A DNA stretch of 64,000 nucleotides from Haliotis asinina (Eukaryota > Mollusca > Gastropoda > Lepetellida > Haliotidae), in assembly GCF_037392515.1 (NCBI RefSeq), contig NC_090291.1, positions 35,053,001 through 35,117,000 on the forward strand, read 5' to 3'. Positions 10,566-21,516 of this stretch are shown in pieces. A program made the translations under genes and the position numbers. Below the pieces are notes generated by a model, which was not told where the DNA came from, ran no database searches, and worked only from the letters and a program-made list of their open reading frames with translations. The first letter of the stretch is position 1. Each line of letters opens with the position of its first letter.

Positions 10566-11795
10566 ACGACAGGAATAAGTTGTAAGAGATTAGTTCCAAC
10601 ATCATCCCATGGGGTCCCAAGAACCGCGGTCAGTCGTTGAAGCAGCAATACCGCTGCCTGTCACGATCCTTTCAGATAAAAACCTTACATACAAATTGTC
10701 TGTCTTTATATCTGAGTATTGATCTCGTAATCCAGCTGTCACATTCTCCATACACGGTAATGCAACAGCAGTGCGTCTGAGCACGTGTTACTGCCAACAT
10801 TATCGTGCATATATGCTATATCATCAAGGAAATCATCCCCATTAGTGGTGGGAAACATAAAGGTTCGTGTAGTGCTACGCAATATTTATTCCACAACATC
10901 AAAAGGACTGGTATATATTGTTCAGCCCGGTCGGGAAGAGATCACACTTCTCGATGTAGATCAAAGCCTTGCTACTTACACATACATTCGTTTAATTGGT
11001 GCCCTCTCTTGTGAGCAATGTTAATTTTGCTTTGTTACTCATAGCTAATTCGACTTTGGAGAAGTGACAAGCTTTGATGTCTGTCGGCCATTTCAAAGCC
11101 TCTGGGAAAGTGTCGTCTGCCGCGGATTAGCTTAATCTGTTTTTGGCGCGAAATCTGTCCATGTTGTCAGAAATCGTTCGAAACTGTGACCTGTTCTGTA
11201 CCTGGTGTAATATGGCGTCTGACAGGTGTGTTGAAGACGTTAACAAACTTCTCCGTCCGTGCCACGACCTCACCTTGAGTAAAGCCTTTGGCGATTACAC
11301 CTAACATGGCGTCACGAGGGCGGCGCGAGGGAGCGATCAAAGACTTACAGGTCTCTCAGCCTCGTGTACTAATCCTGGACCTCATATGACTTTGTGCAAA
11401 GACCTCACGAGATTGCGATAAGCCCTCGGCAAGTATGTGCAGTGTGAATATCTAAGATTTATGACAATTATCATGCGGTGAGATGCCAAGGGAAGTTGTG
11501 CGTGTGTTTTACCTACAGTACCACATCAAGACGAGTACATTTTAATATAAATCATACACAGATGAAAGGAATAGTTTCTTTTATGGAATGCGGTGTAAAT
11601 AAGACAAAAAATGCGTCTTAAGTTCTTTCCAGGTTATCAGTTCACCGAACTTTCAGCATTCTTTTGTACATTCAAAAGAATATAGAGATACAGAGAATTG
11701 ACACGTGTCCCTGCAAATGTCACTTTAAACACACACGCGCGCACACAATCACATAGTTTCTTGACATAGCACAAGTATTACTTAAATGGACGAGG
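10566..11795. other. Non-coding stretch; GC-richer part at 11060-11350
   Basis: No gene recognised. Around 11205-11225 ATGGCGTCTGACAG is followed by GTGTGT, which could be a short coding first exon with a donor, but there is no supporting partner exon. The rest shows no repeats or open frames of note. Confidence 0.35.
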
Positions 11796-12025
11796 TGAAG
11801 GTCTTTCTTTCTCTCTTTCTTTTTCTCTCCCTTTCTCACTCTCCCACTCTCATTCTCTTTGTTTTTCTCTCTCCCATTCTCCCTCACTCTCTGGTTCTCC
11901 TTTTCTCTCACTCCCACTCTCTTTTTCTCTATCTCTTTCCCTTTCTCTCACCTCTCTCGCACTCCCTCGCACTCTCTTTCTCTCTCTCACACACACACGC
12001 ACGCACGCACGCACGCACACACACA
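11796..12025. repeat. TC-rich low-complexity tract ending in CA/CG repeat
   Basis: About 180 bp of imperfect (TCTC, TTTCTC, CACTCTC) pyrimidine sequence, then (CA)n with an ACGCACGC inset at about 11987-12025. It yields spurious Ser/Leu-rich open frames on the plus strand. Such homopyrimidine runs can adopt triplex structure; that is inference. Confidence 0.9.
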
Positions 12026-12529
12026 TACAAGTATATGCACTCTAGATTTCGTATAGTGATGCAAGTACTATTACATCGAAATATTAACATTTATCCATCT
12101 CGTACATGTATTTAATGTTGTCCCTTGTTTCTGGGTCAAAACGCTGTTTTTAAATAACAGATAACGGTTGTTTGGTCAGAGCCAGAAAAAGTAAAAGCAT
12201 AACTGGCTGAGCTATTATCATGTTCAGTACAGCTGGCAGTCTTTCAACTATTCATAGAATGGGAGATGCTTACATCAGTGTTCTTAGCTATCTCTCATTA
12301 GCCAAGTACACGACATGAAATGTAATACAGGATATATACGATGCATTTACACAGAATTCCAATGAGATCTCTTTCGATGTTATTATGACTGACAGTATGT
12401 CGTACAGATCCTAAAGCAACTATATACGTAAATAATCCCCCAAAAGCATACAAGTCTAGAAAAATTGGTAAATCTAGATTTCTGCAGCTTCAGGGTCTCT
12501 CCAAATGAAGAAAGTTTCGGGGTCCTTTT

Positions 12530-12830
12530 TATTATCAAAAGGGAATTTTAATACTCCAGGCAATTCATTTTACAATGGTCATTATAGTGAATGAAACTAC
12601 ACGTGTGCCATTTGAGATCGAACCCAGTTTTTAACCACTACATTGACAATTGGGTTAAACATGAACCTCTTCATCAAGAGGGAGAGTTGAAATCTCTGTG
12701 AAATTAATTTTATAGTATTCCTAATAAATGAAATCTCACGTTTACCATTCGAGAGAACCGGTATTTGACCACAACTTCAACACCTTAACCGCTGGACTTA
12801 CTCTCAACGCCTTTAACCAGATGGGCATTT
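12530..12830. repeat. Degenerate direct repeat, period about 136 bp, two copies
   Basis: GTGAATGAAACTACACGTGT then GCCATTTGAGATCGAACC (about 12587) is echoed by AATAAATGAAATCTCACGTT then TACCATTCGAGAGAACC (about 12725), with similar TTGACCAC..AACACC continuations. The copies are old and not assigned to any family. Confidence 0.55.
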
Positions 12831-12976
12831 TATCATAGTCACGATGAATGAATCAATTAAAGTGGATACGTAGAATGGGTCTTTGTTTGAGCTAAAGTCT
12901 TTTGTTTAGCATGAATTGCTCTTATTTATATAATTTCAGTCAAGATTAGAGGGATTTTCTCTTATCTTCATCGCAC

Positions 12977-13086
12977 TGGGCCTAGATTTTCGTCGCTCTC
13001 TTAGCGCTAAGACAGTGTAAGTGCCATTCATTAACATTAACGTAGGACTATCTTATCGTTAAGAGTGCTTCGAAAATCCGGGCCCT
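12977..13086. mobile_element. Palindromic MITE-like element, copy 1
   Basis: The segment is close to its own reverse complement: GGGCCTAGATTTTCGTCGCT and CTCTTAGCGCTAAGA on the left, CTTATCGTTAAGAGTGCTTC and GAAAATCCGGGCCC on the right, meeting at TTAACATTAAC. Two more copies lie at 21517 and 31084. It has no coding capacity, and mobility is inferred from dispersal. Confidence 0.8.
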
Positions 13087-13790
13087 GGTTAGCTTTGTCT
13101 GTAAGTGCGCAATATAGAATTAATTGCTTTTTTAACAATGGCAATAAAAAAGGAAATCTGCACGATGACTGATATCACGTTTTTTATGGACGGTGAACAG
13201 GAGGCGTTTAGTGTAAGGCCGATAATAGTCTCGAGTTCACGCGTCACAGCGCGCACACTCGTTCAAAGGGAGATAACTCTGCATATCAATAATGTTTATC
13301 TTAAGTGTGTTTATATCGTGAGCAATACGTGTTCGAGTCGCTACTATGCCAGTTTTGAGGTCCTGTGTGTTTTATCGCCCAGTGTAAAGCACAAGAGGCC
13401 ATCATATCGTATAAGGGGGAGGGAGCAAGCGGTAATTAATTTAAAAGCGTTTGCTAACTAGAATGACAATATAAGTGAGCGAGTCGTTATAAACTCTGTA
13501 CAGAGCATAGTGCTGGGTCGCTGGTGGAGTGAGATGAAATCCTACTGAGTTGAGGCGAGATGAAATATTGCTCTCCTATAGAGTGCATTTATAGCACGTG
13601 TTTGCGTGTGAAGGTGTGCTCGTAATTCTTTGGACTAATATAAGTCCGTTTTAAAGTCCAAGCCGGCTGAGACGTCGCAAGTTAACATAGCTAGCAGACA
13701 TGGTTTATCTCCGCCAATTTCCCTAACACCGAGAACAAGGCAGATCAAGAACTAGTACTACTTGTTGCCCTTTTTCTTTTCTGTGAGCAT
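13087..13790. other. Non-coding stretch with one unassigned open frame
   Basis: A plus-strand open frame at 13105-13461 (118 codons) is the longest non-repetitive frame in the first 20 kb. It has no signal peptide, domain motif or splice context that I recognise, and is probably fortuitous. Confidence 0.4.
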
Positions 13791-14180
13791 GTAGTGGTTA
13801 GATGAAGGTGGTATAGTCTGTAGTGGTTAGATGAAGGTGGTATAGTCTGTAGTGGTTAGATGAAGGTGGTATAGTCTGTAGTGGTTAGATGAAGGTGGTA
13901 TAGCCTGTAGTGGTTAGATGCAGGTGGTATAGTCTGTAGTGGTTAGATGAAGGTGGTATAGTCTGTAGTGGTTAGATGAAGGTGGTGTAGTCTGTAGTGG
14001 TTAGATGCAGGTGGTATAGTCTGTAGTGGTTAGATGAAGGTGGTATAGTCTGTAGTGGTTAGATGTAGGTGGTATAGTCTGTAGTGGTTAGATGAAGTTG
14101 GTATAGTCTGTAGTGGTTAGATGAAGGTGGCATAGTCTGTAGTGGTTAGATGAAGGTGGTATAGTCTGTAGTGGTTAGAT
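13791..14180. repeat. 29-bp minisatellite, first block (about 13 units)
   Basis: The unit is GTAGTGGTTAGATGAAGG then TGGTATAGTCT, recurring every 29 bp from 13791. The units are nearly identical. The array resumes at 14376 after a roughly 195-bp insertion. Confidence 0.95.
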
Positions 14181-14375
14181 TAGACTAACAGCTAGTCTCT
14201 GAAATGAACATATTTTACTGAAACAACGTTCATAGTGAAAAAAATAATATAATGAAATGGGGCCCTGGGGCTTTCTTCACTTTCAGACCTGAAGCTAAGG
14301 AAATCTAGACTTGCCACATTTTCTAGACTTGCGTGGGCTTTTTTTGATATATATATTTCAGGGTCTGTACGACAG
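14181..14375. repeat. Interspersed repeat interrupting the 29-bp array
   Basis: This segment splits the 29-bp array. It shares, in the same order, GTCTCTGAAATGAA, an A-rich stretch, ATCTAGACT, CTTGCGTGGGCTTT and TTCAGGG with 22405-22560. The recurrence suggests an unclassified mobile or dispersed repeat about 160-190 bp long. No target-site duplication can be defined inside the array. Confidence 0.6.
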
Positions 14376-14540
14376 ACTATGGTTAGATGAAGGTGGTATA
14401 GTCTGTAGTGGTTAGATGAAGGTGGCATAGTCTGTAGTGGTTAGATGAAGGTGGTATAGTCTTTAGAGGTTAGATGAAGGTGGTATAGTCTGTAGTGGTT
14501 AGATGAAGGTGGTACAGTCTGCAGTGGTTAGATGGGAGGT
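14376..14540. repeat. 29-bp minisatellite, second block (about 5 units)
   Basis: Continuation of the array begun at 13791, starting within a unit (GGTTAGATGAAGGTGGTATA) and decaying at its right edge into GTGTGTGAGTCCGTAGTAAC. Confidence 0.92.
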
Positions 14541-14578
14541 GTGTGAGTCCGTAGTAACTATATAAATGGGAGGTGTGT

Positions 14579-15425
14579 TAGAAGGAGAGATGGGGCATCC
14601 TGTAGTGGTTGAAGGAGAGATGGGGTAGCCTGTGACGGTTGAAGGTGAGATGGGATAGCCTGTAGTGGTTGAATGTGAGATGGGATAGCCTGTAGTGGTT
14701 GAAGAAGAGATGGGGTAGCCTGTAGTTGTTGAAGATGAGATGGGATAATCTGTAGTGGTTGAAGGTGAGATGGGATAGCCTGTAGTGGTTGAAGGAGAGA
14801 TGGGATAATCTGTAGTGGTTGAAGGTGAGATGGGATAGCCTGTAGTGGTTGAAGGAGAGATGGGATAGCATGTAGTGGTTGAAGGTGAGATGGGATAGCA
14901 TGTAGTGGTTGAAGGAGAGATGGGATAATCTGTAGTGGTTGAAGGAGAGATGGGGTAGTCTGTAGTGGTTGAAGGCGAGATGGTATAGCCTGCAGTGGTT
15001 GAAGATGAGATGGGATAATCTGTAGTGGTTGAAGGTGAGATGAGATAGCCTGTAGTGGTTGAAGGAGAGATGGGATAGCATGTAGTGGTTGAAGGTGAGA
15101 TGGGATAGCATGTAGTGGTTGAAGGAGAGATGGGATAATCTGTAGTGGTTGAAGGAGAGATGGGGTAGTCTGTAGTGGTTGAAGGCGAGATGGTATAGCC
15201 TGCAGTGGTTGAAGGTGAGATGGGATAGCATATAGTGGTTGAAGGAGAGATGGGGTAGTCTGTAGTGGTTGAAGGTGAGATGGGATAGCCTGCAGTGGTA
15301 GGAGAGATGGGGTAATCTGTAGTGGTTGAAGGTGAGATGGGTTAGCCTGTAGTGGTTGAAGGGGAGGTGAGGCAGCCTGCAGTGGTCGGAGGACAGATGT
15401 GGTGGTATCCAGCAGTGGTTGAAGA
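14579..15425. repeat. 30-bp minisatellite with 210-bp higher-order period
   Basis: The unit is GAAGGTGAGATGGGATAGCC then TGTAGTGGTT, repeated about 28 times. A variant unit GAAGGCGAGATGGTATAGCC occurs at 14971 and again at 15181, and the surrounding variants repeat in the same order: a higher-order unit of seven monomers (210 bp). Since 30 is a multiple of three, the minus strand stays open for 217 codons as a ten-residue peptide repeat (HLSFNHYRLS-like). No start context, splice sites or flanking domain support translation. The unit resembles the neighbouring 29-bp one (shared GTAGTGGTT). Confidence 0.93.
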
Positions 15426-15589
15426 GGAAGTAGAATGCAGTGGCAGGATGCAGTTTCCTGCGGGGTGAAATGCTATCAAGACCCCGTCATACTGGTAGAA
15501 GCGCACATAAAATACATGTGTAGACACGGTTTCCTGAATTCTTCATGCTCGTTGCTTTCCACTCACACACATATATACACATACACTGA

Positions 15590-15776
15590 TACACATCCCC
15601 ACTGATAGACGGCTGTTGAACACGAACCGTCACTGGTATACACACACTGTGACACAAACACAAAACCTCAGTGATGGACACACACTGTGACACAAGTAGA
15701 ACCTCACTGATGCACACACTGTCACATTTACAGAACATCACTGATGGACACACACTGTATCTCTCTCTCACACACA

Positions 15777-15834
<58 letters not shown>
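15590..15834. repeat. CA-rich satellite-like units and (GA)n run
   Basis: 15600-15775 holds irregular units such as CTCAGTGATGGACACACACT then GTGACACA, the reverse complement of units in the right-hand array at 18560-19200. An uninterrupted (GA)n run follows at 15781-15833. Confidence 0.85.
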
Positions 15835-15836
<2 letters not shown>

Positions 15837-16400
15837 CAAAACCCGGCTGATAGACATCTGTTCAAACACACGCCTCAGCGATCTGACTCACTGGGATTCA
15901 CTTCATACTTGAACAGATTCACACAAAATGTGGAGTTGCCCCCAAAGCTCCATTTCCTCAATGGACAGTGAAAGAAGAACTTGTGACACAAGAGTAAAGG
16001 TAAGTTTTCCCTCACATTTTCATTATTTTGCAAGTACATCAGGCTTAGCCATTTGGCACACGAGTCTAGGAATCTACAGATCTTTCTGTAATAGCTTGAC
16101 ACCCTCTATATTAATTGCAATTGCTCGTTAAGCGAGGGCACCCTCCTGAGTGTCGAAACAAGGTCGCGGAAAATTATCATTTCAACCCGAAATATGACAT
16201 CTTCATCAACAGAAGCGCTTTTTAGCTGTCAGTACTTAGACATCGTTATTTTAGATCTCCATTCATAGTGTAGACTTTAATGCGCCAGTAATTCTTTAAT
16301 CATCGTCGAAAAATCAAATTGTACAATTTCTGTGGAGTTGCATTGAAACCGTCCATTGCTTTGAATATTTACATTGAAGTAACTGTCCATGTAGTTGCTT
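15834..16400 (+). repeat. Inverted repeat module A, left copy
   Basis: From GATACAAAACCCGGCTGATA through AATGGACAGTGAAAGAAGAA and TTAGCGAGG-type sequence to GACATCGTTATTTTAGAT, this is closely matched by the reverse complement of 17949-18390. Weaker similarity goes on to about 16400. A donor-like AAAGGTAAGTTTTCC sits near 15995 in both copies, so the module may have come from a transcribed region. Neither copy keeps a long open frame. Confidence 0.88.
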
Positions 16401-16504
16401 GGATCCTACAGTATTAACTGTCGAAATCCGACTGTTGTTGATACCCTGACCTGGCAATGGAAACGGTGGTAGACTCCCATAACATGCAGTCTGAGACCAA
16501 TGAA

Positions 16505-17040
16505 GACTTGTAGAACCGCAGAGGTCAAACCGAAACATAAGTCTCATTCCTTTTTTTCATAAGAGAAGGGTATTTACGAATGAATTTTTATTTTAAACTT
16601 TCAAAAAAGATAGTATCTCAATATTTTCTAGGTTTAGGTAACGTTAACTGACCCCTCCCAGACTGTCCGTATGATGAGGTCATGTGGCTCACTAGTTACA
16701 CCTGTCATGTGTTCTTTGCGCTAATTCAGTGTCTGTTTGCAACGTAAAACGTGATTGATATAATATCAAGGCCGTACAAGACCGCCAAACCTTTCTCGTT
16801 TAGTATCGTTTTGAGATTTCCAAAATATCCAGTTTTCTGTTTGTCAGAGCACGTTGCACGACAGAGCACCTGCTGGGCGAAAGAATATAAGGAGCGTAGT
16901 GTTGCATTATACAAGTGATTTATGTATCAAACAATGCTGACAAATGTTTATATATCCAGTTAAATGACTTGGTCTAAAACGATTTGGACTGGTTTCTGTA
17001 CCAAGTTGCGCAATAGGACAGAACCCAGTCTTTTTCTTCT
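16505..17040 (+). repeat. Inverted repeat module B, left copy
   Basis: TGTGGCTCACTAGTTACACC, GCTAATTCAGTGTCTG, TTGATATAATATCAAG, AAGGAGCGTAGTGTTGCA and TTGCGCAATAGGACAGAACC all recur, in reverse complement and in the matching order, at 19880-19225. The right copy has extra sequence between some shared blocks. Confidence 0.82.
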
Positions 17041-17404
17041 ATGTTTTTGGTGTGCTTGGCAACAAACGACTGGTATTGAAGGATATATGCGAGTTGTTCA
17101 ATTTTAAAGTTCATTTCCTGAAATCATAAACATATCAAACTAAAGCATACATGTATATACTGACGGTAAAAAGTTAAGGAACCAAGTACGTGCATGATGA
17201 TTTCTTCGCAGGTAGTTAGATTTGTACATGTGATTGCACATGTAAAGATACACGAAAACTACACTTAAATACTCGCAACAGAATGAGATCAGATATCATG
17301 CTGCACCTGGATAGTGATATCCACGAAGGTACTCGCAATTTGCACAATGCAAGTTTGATGGCACGTCATAACACTGCAAACATGAAGTGCCCTGTCGAAA
17401 GAGG
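17041..17404. other. Spacer between inverted modules
   Basis: AT-rich, nothing recognised. Confidence 0.5.
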
Positions 17405-17590
17405 CAGCTATCTAATCGGGAGGTTAGGCTCACTGACCTGGTTGACACTTTGTCATCGGTTACCAATTGCGCAGATCGATGCTCATGTTCTTGATCACTG
17501 GCTTGTCTGGTTCAGACTCGTTTATTTACAGACCACCACCATATAGCTGGAATACTGCTGAATGCGGCGTAAAACTGAACTGCTGAAAAG
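17405..17590 (+). mobile_element. SINE type B
   Basis: GGTTAGGCTCACTGACCTGG, CATCGGTTACCAATTGCGCA, TTGATCACTGGCTTGTCTGG, then AGCTGGAATACTGCTGAATG and CGGCGTAAAACTGAACT. The 5' part beyond the TAATCGGGAGGTTAGG word is missing. Confidence 0.85.
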
Positions 17591-17809
17591 ATGTTTGGTA
17601 CTGGCTGATAGACATCCACCAATATGTGTGTCATCATAAAGCGTTAGCAGTGAAAATGGTGCTTCATGTTCCATAACGGCTGAAAATTATCGGGTTGCTT
17701 GACTTTCTACCATTAGTATATTATTCAGAAACTACAACAATCATGAGCAAAACATTCTTCTTCACAACAAAAACCTCAAATAACGCTGATGACATGGCGG
17801 TTAAAACTA

Positions 17810-18395
17810 CAAACTGTCAACTCCCTGGACAGTGAAATCACAAGGCAATGGACAATGTTTTTGCTACATGTGACCAACTCCATATGAAACGTACAGTTTG
17901 ATTTTTCGACTATAAATGACTAATTAATGCCGCTATAAGTCAGCACTGCGAATCTAAAATAACGATGTCTAAGTACTGACAGCTAAACGGGCACGTCTAC
18001 TGATGAGGATGTCATATTTCGGGTTGAAATGATAATTTTCCGCGACCTTGTTTCGACACTCAGGAGGGTGTCCTCGCTTAACGAGCAATTGCAACACATG
18101 TAGAGGGTGTCAAGCTATTACAGAAAAATCTGTAGAATCCTAGACTCTTGTGCCAAATGGCAAAGCCTGATGTACTTGCAAAATAATGAAAATGTGAGGG
18201 AAAACTTACCTTTACTCTTGTGTCACATGTTCTTTTTTCACTGTCCATTGAGGAAATGGAGTTTGGGGGCACCTCCACATTTCGTGTGGACAACGCTTGC
18301 ACCCTGTGAATCTGTTAAAGTATGAAGTGGATCCCAGTGAGTCAGACCACACAGGTGTGTGTTTGAACAGCCGTCTATCAGCCGGGTTTTGTATC
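17810..18395 (-). repeat. Inverted repeat module A, right copy
   Basis: Reverse-complement partner of 15834-16400: the shared words include TCATTTCAACCCGAAATATG, GGTCGCGGAAAATTATCATT and GATACAAAACCCGGCTGATA when read on the minus strand. It carries a roughly 20-bp insertion (GGGTGCAAGCGTTGTCC) relative to the left copy. Confidence 0.88.
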
Positions 18396-18425
18396 ACTCT
18401 GTGAGTGTGTTTGTGTTTGTGTGTC

Positions 18426-18460
<35 letters not shown>

Positions 18461-19200
18461 CAGTGTGTGTGACAGTGTGTGTGTGTGTGACTGTGTGTGT
18501 GACAGTGTGTGTGTGTGTGTGACAGTGTGTGTGTGACAGTGTGTGTGTGACAGTGTGTGTCCATCACTGAGGTTTGTTTTTGTGACAGTGAGTGTCCATC
18601 AGTCAGGTTTTACTGTGTGCGACAGAGTGTGTCTATCAGTGAGGTTATGTAAGTGACAGTGTATGTCCATCAGTGAGGTTCTGTGTGTGTCACAGTGTGT
18701 GTCCATCACTGAGATTTTGTGTTTATGTCACAGTTGTTTACACCAGTGATGATTCGTGTGTGTCACATTGTATCCATTCGTAAGGTTTTGTGTGTGTTTC
18801 AGCGTGTGTGCATCAGTGACTGTTTGTGTTACAGTGTGTGGCCATCAGTGACGCCGTGAGTGCCACAGAGTGTGTTGAACTGTGAGGCTTTGCGTGTGTC
18901 ACAGTGTGTGTCCAACAGCGAGGTAGTGTGTGTCACAATATCTATCCATCAGTAAGATTGAGTGGGTTATAGTGTGTGACCATCAGCAAGGATATCTGTT
19001 TCATAATTCGTGTGTGACACAGTGTGTCCGTCAATCAGGCTGTGTGTTACACAGTATGTGTCCGTCCGTTAGTCTGTTTGTAACACAATATGTGTCCGTC
19101 AATCAGGATGTGTGTGAGAGTATGTGTCCGTCAGTCAGGCTGTGTGTGACAATAAGTGTCCGTCAGTCAGGCTGTGTGTGACACAGTGTGTGTTCGCCAA
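18396..19200. repeat. GT-rich satellite-like array, irregular units
   Basis: It opens with (TG)n/(AG)n runs at about 18410-18460. Roughly 30-40-bp units built on GTGTGTGACAGTGTGTGTCC, ATCAGTGAGG and later CGTCAGTCAGGCTGTGTG follow. Unit length varies, so the array looks old and poorly homogenised. Confidence 0.85.
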
Positions 19201-19224
19201 TCAGATAATCACGTCAAAATACAG

Positions 19225-19880
19225 TGTCTTCCTGTTGACTTGGTTCCGTCCTATTGCGCAACATAATGCAATAGCCAGTCCTGATATTTTAGAGTAATTC
19301 ATGTAACTGGGTGCATAGATATTAATCAGTATGTACTACTAAGCAGTTGTATATTGCCACACTACGCTCCTTCTAATCCTTGCAAACACGTCGTACAGCG
19401 TGCTCTGTCGTACAGCAAGCTCTGGTAAATGGAAACGTGGAAATCACGGAAATCGCGGAAATTTAAAGCGCGGCTCTCTTGCTAGAAACATTTGGCTGTC
19501 TGGTACGGAACTGATATTATATCAATCTCACTGTGAATTACAGACCAACACTGAATTAACGCAAAACACATAACAGGTGTAACCAGTGAGCCAGATGCAT
19601 TGTGAATCATTTTTAGATCTCGTCAAAGAATTGTTTGTGACGTCACAGTTAAGGTCCTGCTGCTTACACCTTGCAATAAAAAATAGAAATGTGATGTTAT
19701 TAAAGTTATAAAAGTAAAATTCTTTTGTAGATGCCAATTCCTTATGAAACCAGGAATTGGAAGTCAGTGTTACCAGAGTTGTTTGTGATGTCTATATTCA
19801 CTCTCACACGAGAAAATTAGCATCGGTTGTAAAGTACTCTATTGTCTGAAAACGTTAATGAGACTCATCGTTCGGTATGA
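19225..19880 (-). repeat. Inverted repeat module B, right copy
   Basis: Read on the minus strand it gives the same order of words as 16505-17040, ending in GTTGCGCAATAGGACGGAAC. It is flanked on both sides by GT-rich satellite, unlike the left copy. Confidence 0.8.
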
Positions 19881-20150
19881 TGACACAGTGTGTCCGTCAG
19901 TCAGACTGTGTGACACTGTATGTGTCCGTCAATCAGTATGTTTGTGACACAGTTTGTGTCCGTCGATCGGTCTTTGTGTGACAGTACATGTGTCCGCCAA
20001 TCAGTATGTGTGTGGCACATTATGTGTCCAAGCAAACTGTGTGAGGCAGTATGTGTCCGTCAATGAGTTTGTGTGACACAGTGTTTGTCCGTCAATCAGG
20101 CTGTGTGACACATCATGTGTCCGCCGATCAGGCTGTGTGACAAAGTATGT
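19881..20150. repeat. GT-rich satellite, irregular 32-38-bp units
   Basis: Units resemble TGTGTCCGTCAATCAG joined to (G/T)-rich linkers of varying length. They precede the regular 32-bp array. Confidence 0.8.
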
Positions 20151-20520
20151 GTCCGTCAATTAGCCTGTGTGTAACAGTGTGTGTCCGTCAATTAGTCTGT
20201 GTGTAACAGTGTGTGTCCGTCAATTAGTCTGTGTGTAACAGTGTGTGTCCGTCAATTAGTCTGTGTGTAACAGTGTGTGGCCGTCAATTAGTCTGTGTGT
20301 AACAGTGTGTGGCCGTCAATTAGTCTGTGTGTAACAGTGTGTGTCCGTCAATTAGTCTGTGTGTAACAGTGTGTGGCCGTCAATTAGTCTGTGTGTAACA
20401 GTGTGTGGCCGTCAATTAGTCTGTGTGTAACAGTGTGTGGCCGTCAATTAGTCTGTGTGTAACAGTGTGTGGCCGTCAATTAGTCTGTGTGTAACAGTGT
20501 GTGGCCGTCAATCAGGCTGT
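20151..20520. repeat. 32-bp satellite array, about 11 copies
   Basis: The unit is GTGTGTAACAGTGTGTGG then CCGTCAATTAGTCT, with CAATTAGTCT at 20221, 20253 and so on. Units are almost identical apart from a GTGTCC/GTGGCC switch, which suggests recent amplification. Confidence 0.92.
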
Positions 20521-21180
20521 GAGTGACACAATGTTCGTCTATCAATCAGGTTGTGTGACACAGTATGTGTCCGTCAATTAGTCTGTGTGTAACAGTGTGT
20601 GGCCGTCAATCAGGCTGTGAGTGACACAATGTTCGTCCATCAATCGGGCTGTGTGACAAAGTATGTGTCCGTCAATTAGTCTGTGTGTAACAGTGTGTGG
20701 CCGTCAATCAGGCTGTGAGTGACACAATGTTCGTCCATCAATCAGGCTGTGTGACAAAGTATGTGTCCGTCAATTAGTCTGTGTGTAACAGTGTGTGGCC
20801 GTCAATCAGGCTGTGAGTGACACAATGTTCGTCCATCAATCAGGTTGTGTGACAAAGTATGTGTCCGTCAATTAGTCTGTGTGTAACAGTGTGTGGCCGT
20901 CAATCAGGCTGTGAGTGACACAATGTTCGTCCATCAATCAGGCTGTGTGACAAAGTATGTGTCCGTCAATTAGTCTGTGTGTAACAGTGTGTGGCCGTCA
21001 ATCAGGCTGTGAGTGACACAATGTTCGTCCATCAATCAGGTTGTGTGACACAGTATGTGTCCGTCAATTAGTCTGTGTGTAACAGTGTGTGGCCGTCAAT
21101 CAGGCTGTGAGTGACACAATGTTCGTCCATCAATCAGGTTGTGTGACACAGTATGTGTCCGTCAGTCAGACTGTGCGACA
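20500..21180. repeat. 98-bp higher-order repeat of the same satellite, about 6-7 copies
   Basis: CAATTAGTCTGTGTGTAACA begins at 20575, 20673, 20771, 20869, 20967 and 21065, an exact 98-bp period. Each unit contains three diverged monomers: the AATTAGTCT type, the AATCAGGCTGTGAGTG type, and one with ATGTTCGTCCATCAATCAGG. This is a true higher-order repeat next to the plain 32-bp array. Confidence 0.93.
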
Positions 21181-21229
21181 CAGTATTTGTCCGATTATAT
21201 AATATTTATATAATGTGATATATATTTAA

Positions 21230-21410
21230 TCAAGCCTGGATCAAACAATCCAGTGATCAATAGCACAAGCATCAATCTACGAAACTGGGATAGGATGACT
21301 AGTGAATCAAGTCAGCGAGCATTACCACCCGATCCCGTTGGTCGGCTCTCACGACAGGCATAGGTTACTGAAGACCAGTTATAACCCGTATCTTCACGGG
21401 TTCGTTCACC
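21230..21410 (-). mobile_element. SINE type B
   Basis: The plus strand reads CAAACAATCCAGTGATCAAT, GAATCAAGTCAGCGAGCATT, CCACCCGATCCCGTTGGTCG, CATAGGTTACTGAAGACC and CCGTATCTTCACGGGTT. The tail end is lost. It marks the right edge of the satellite block. Confidence 0.8.
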
Positions 21411-21516
21411 TTTTAACAGAAAGATGAAAATAGTGACAAATAGACAATGCATGTATTGTGTTTCAATCAGCCTATAATCACAAAATTAACAACACTCATT
21501 GCCAGAAAACAAGCAA

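Noticed and set aside
11720-12115. Ser/Leu/His-rich frames on both strands
   Set aside because: They come from the pyrimidine-rich low-complexity tract.
13105-13461. 118-codon plus-strand frame
   Set aside because: It has no motif, weak start context and no splice partner, and a frame of this length is expected by chance in 64 kb.
13791-21180. CRISPR array, because of regular repeats
   Set aside because: The units are contiguous without unique spacers, and the DNA is animal.
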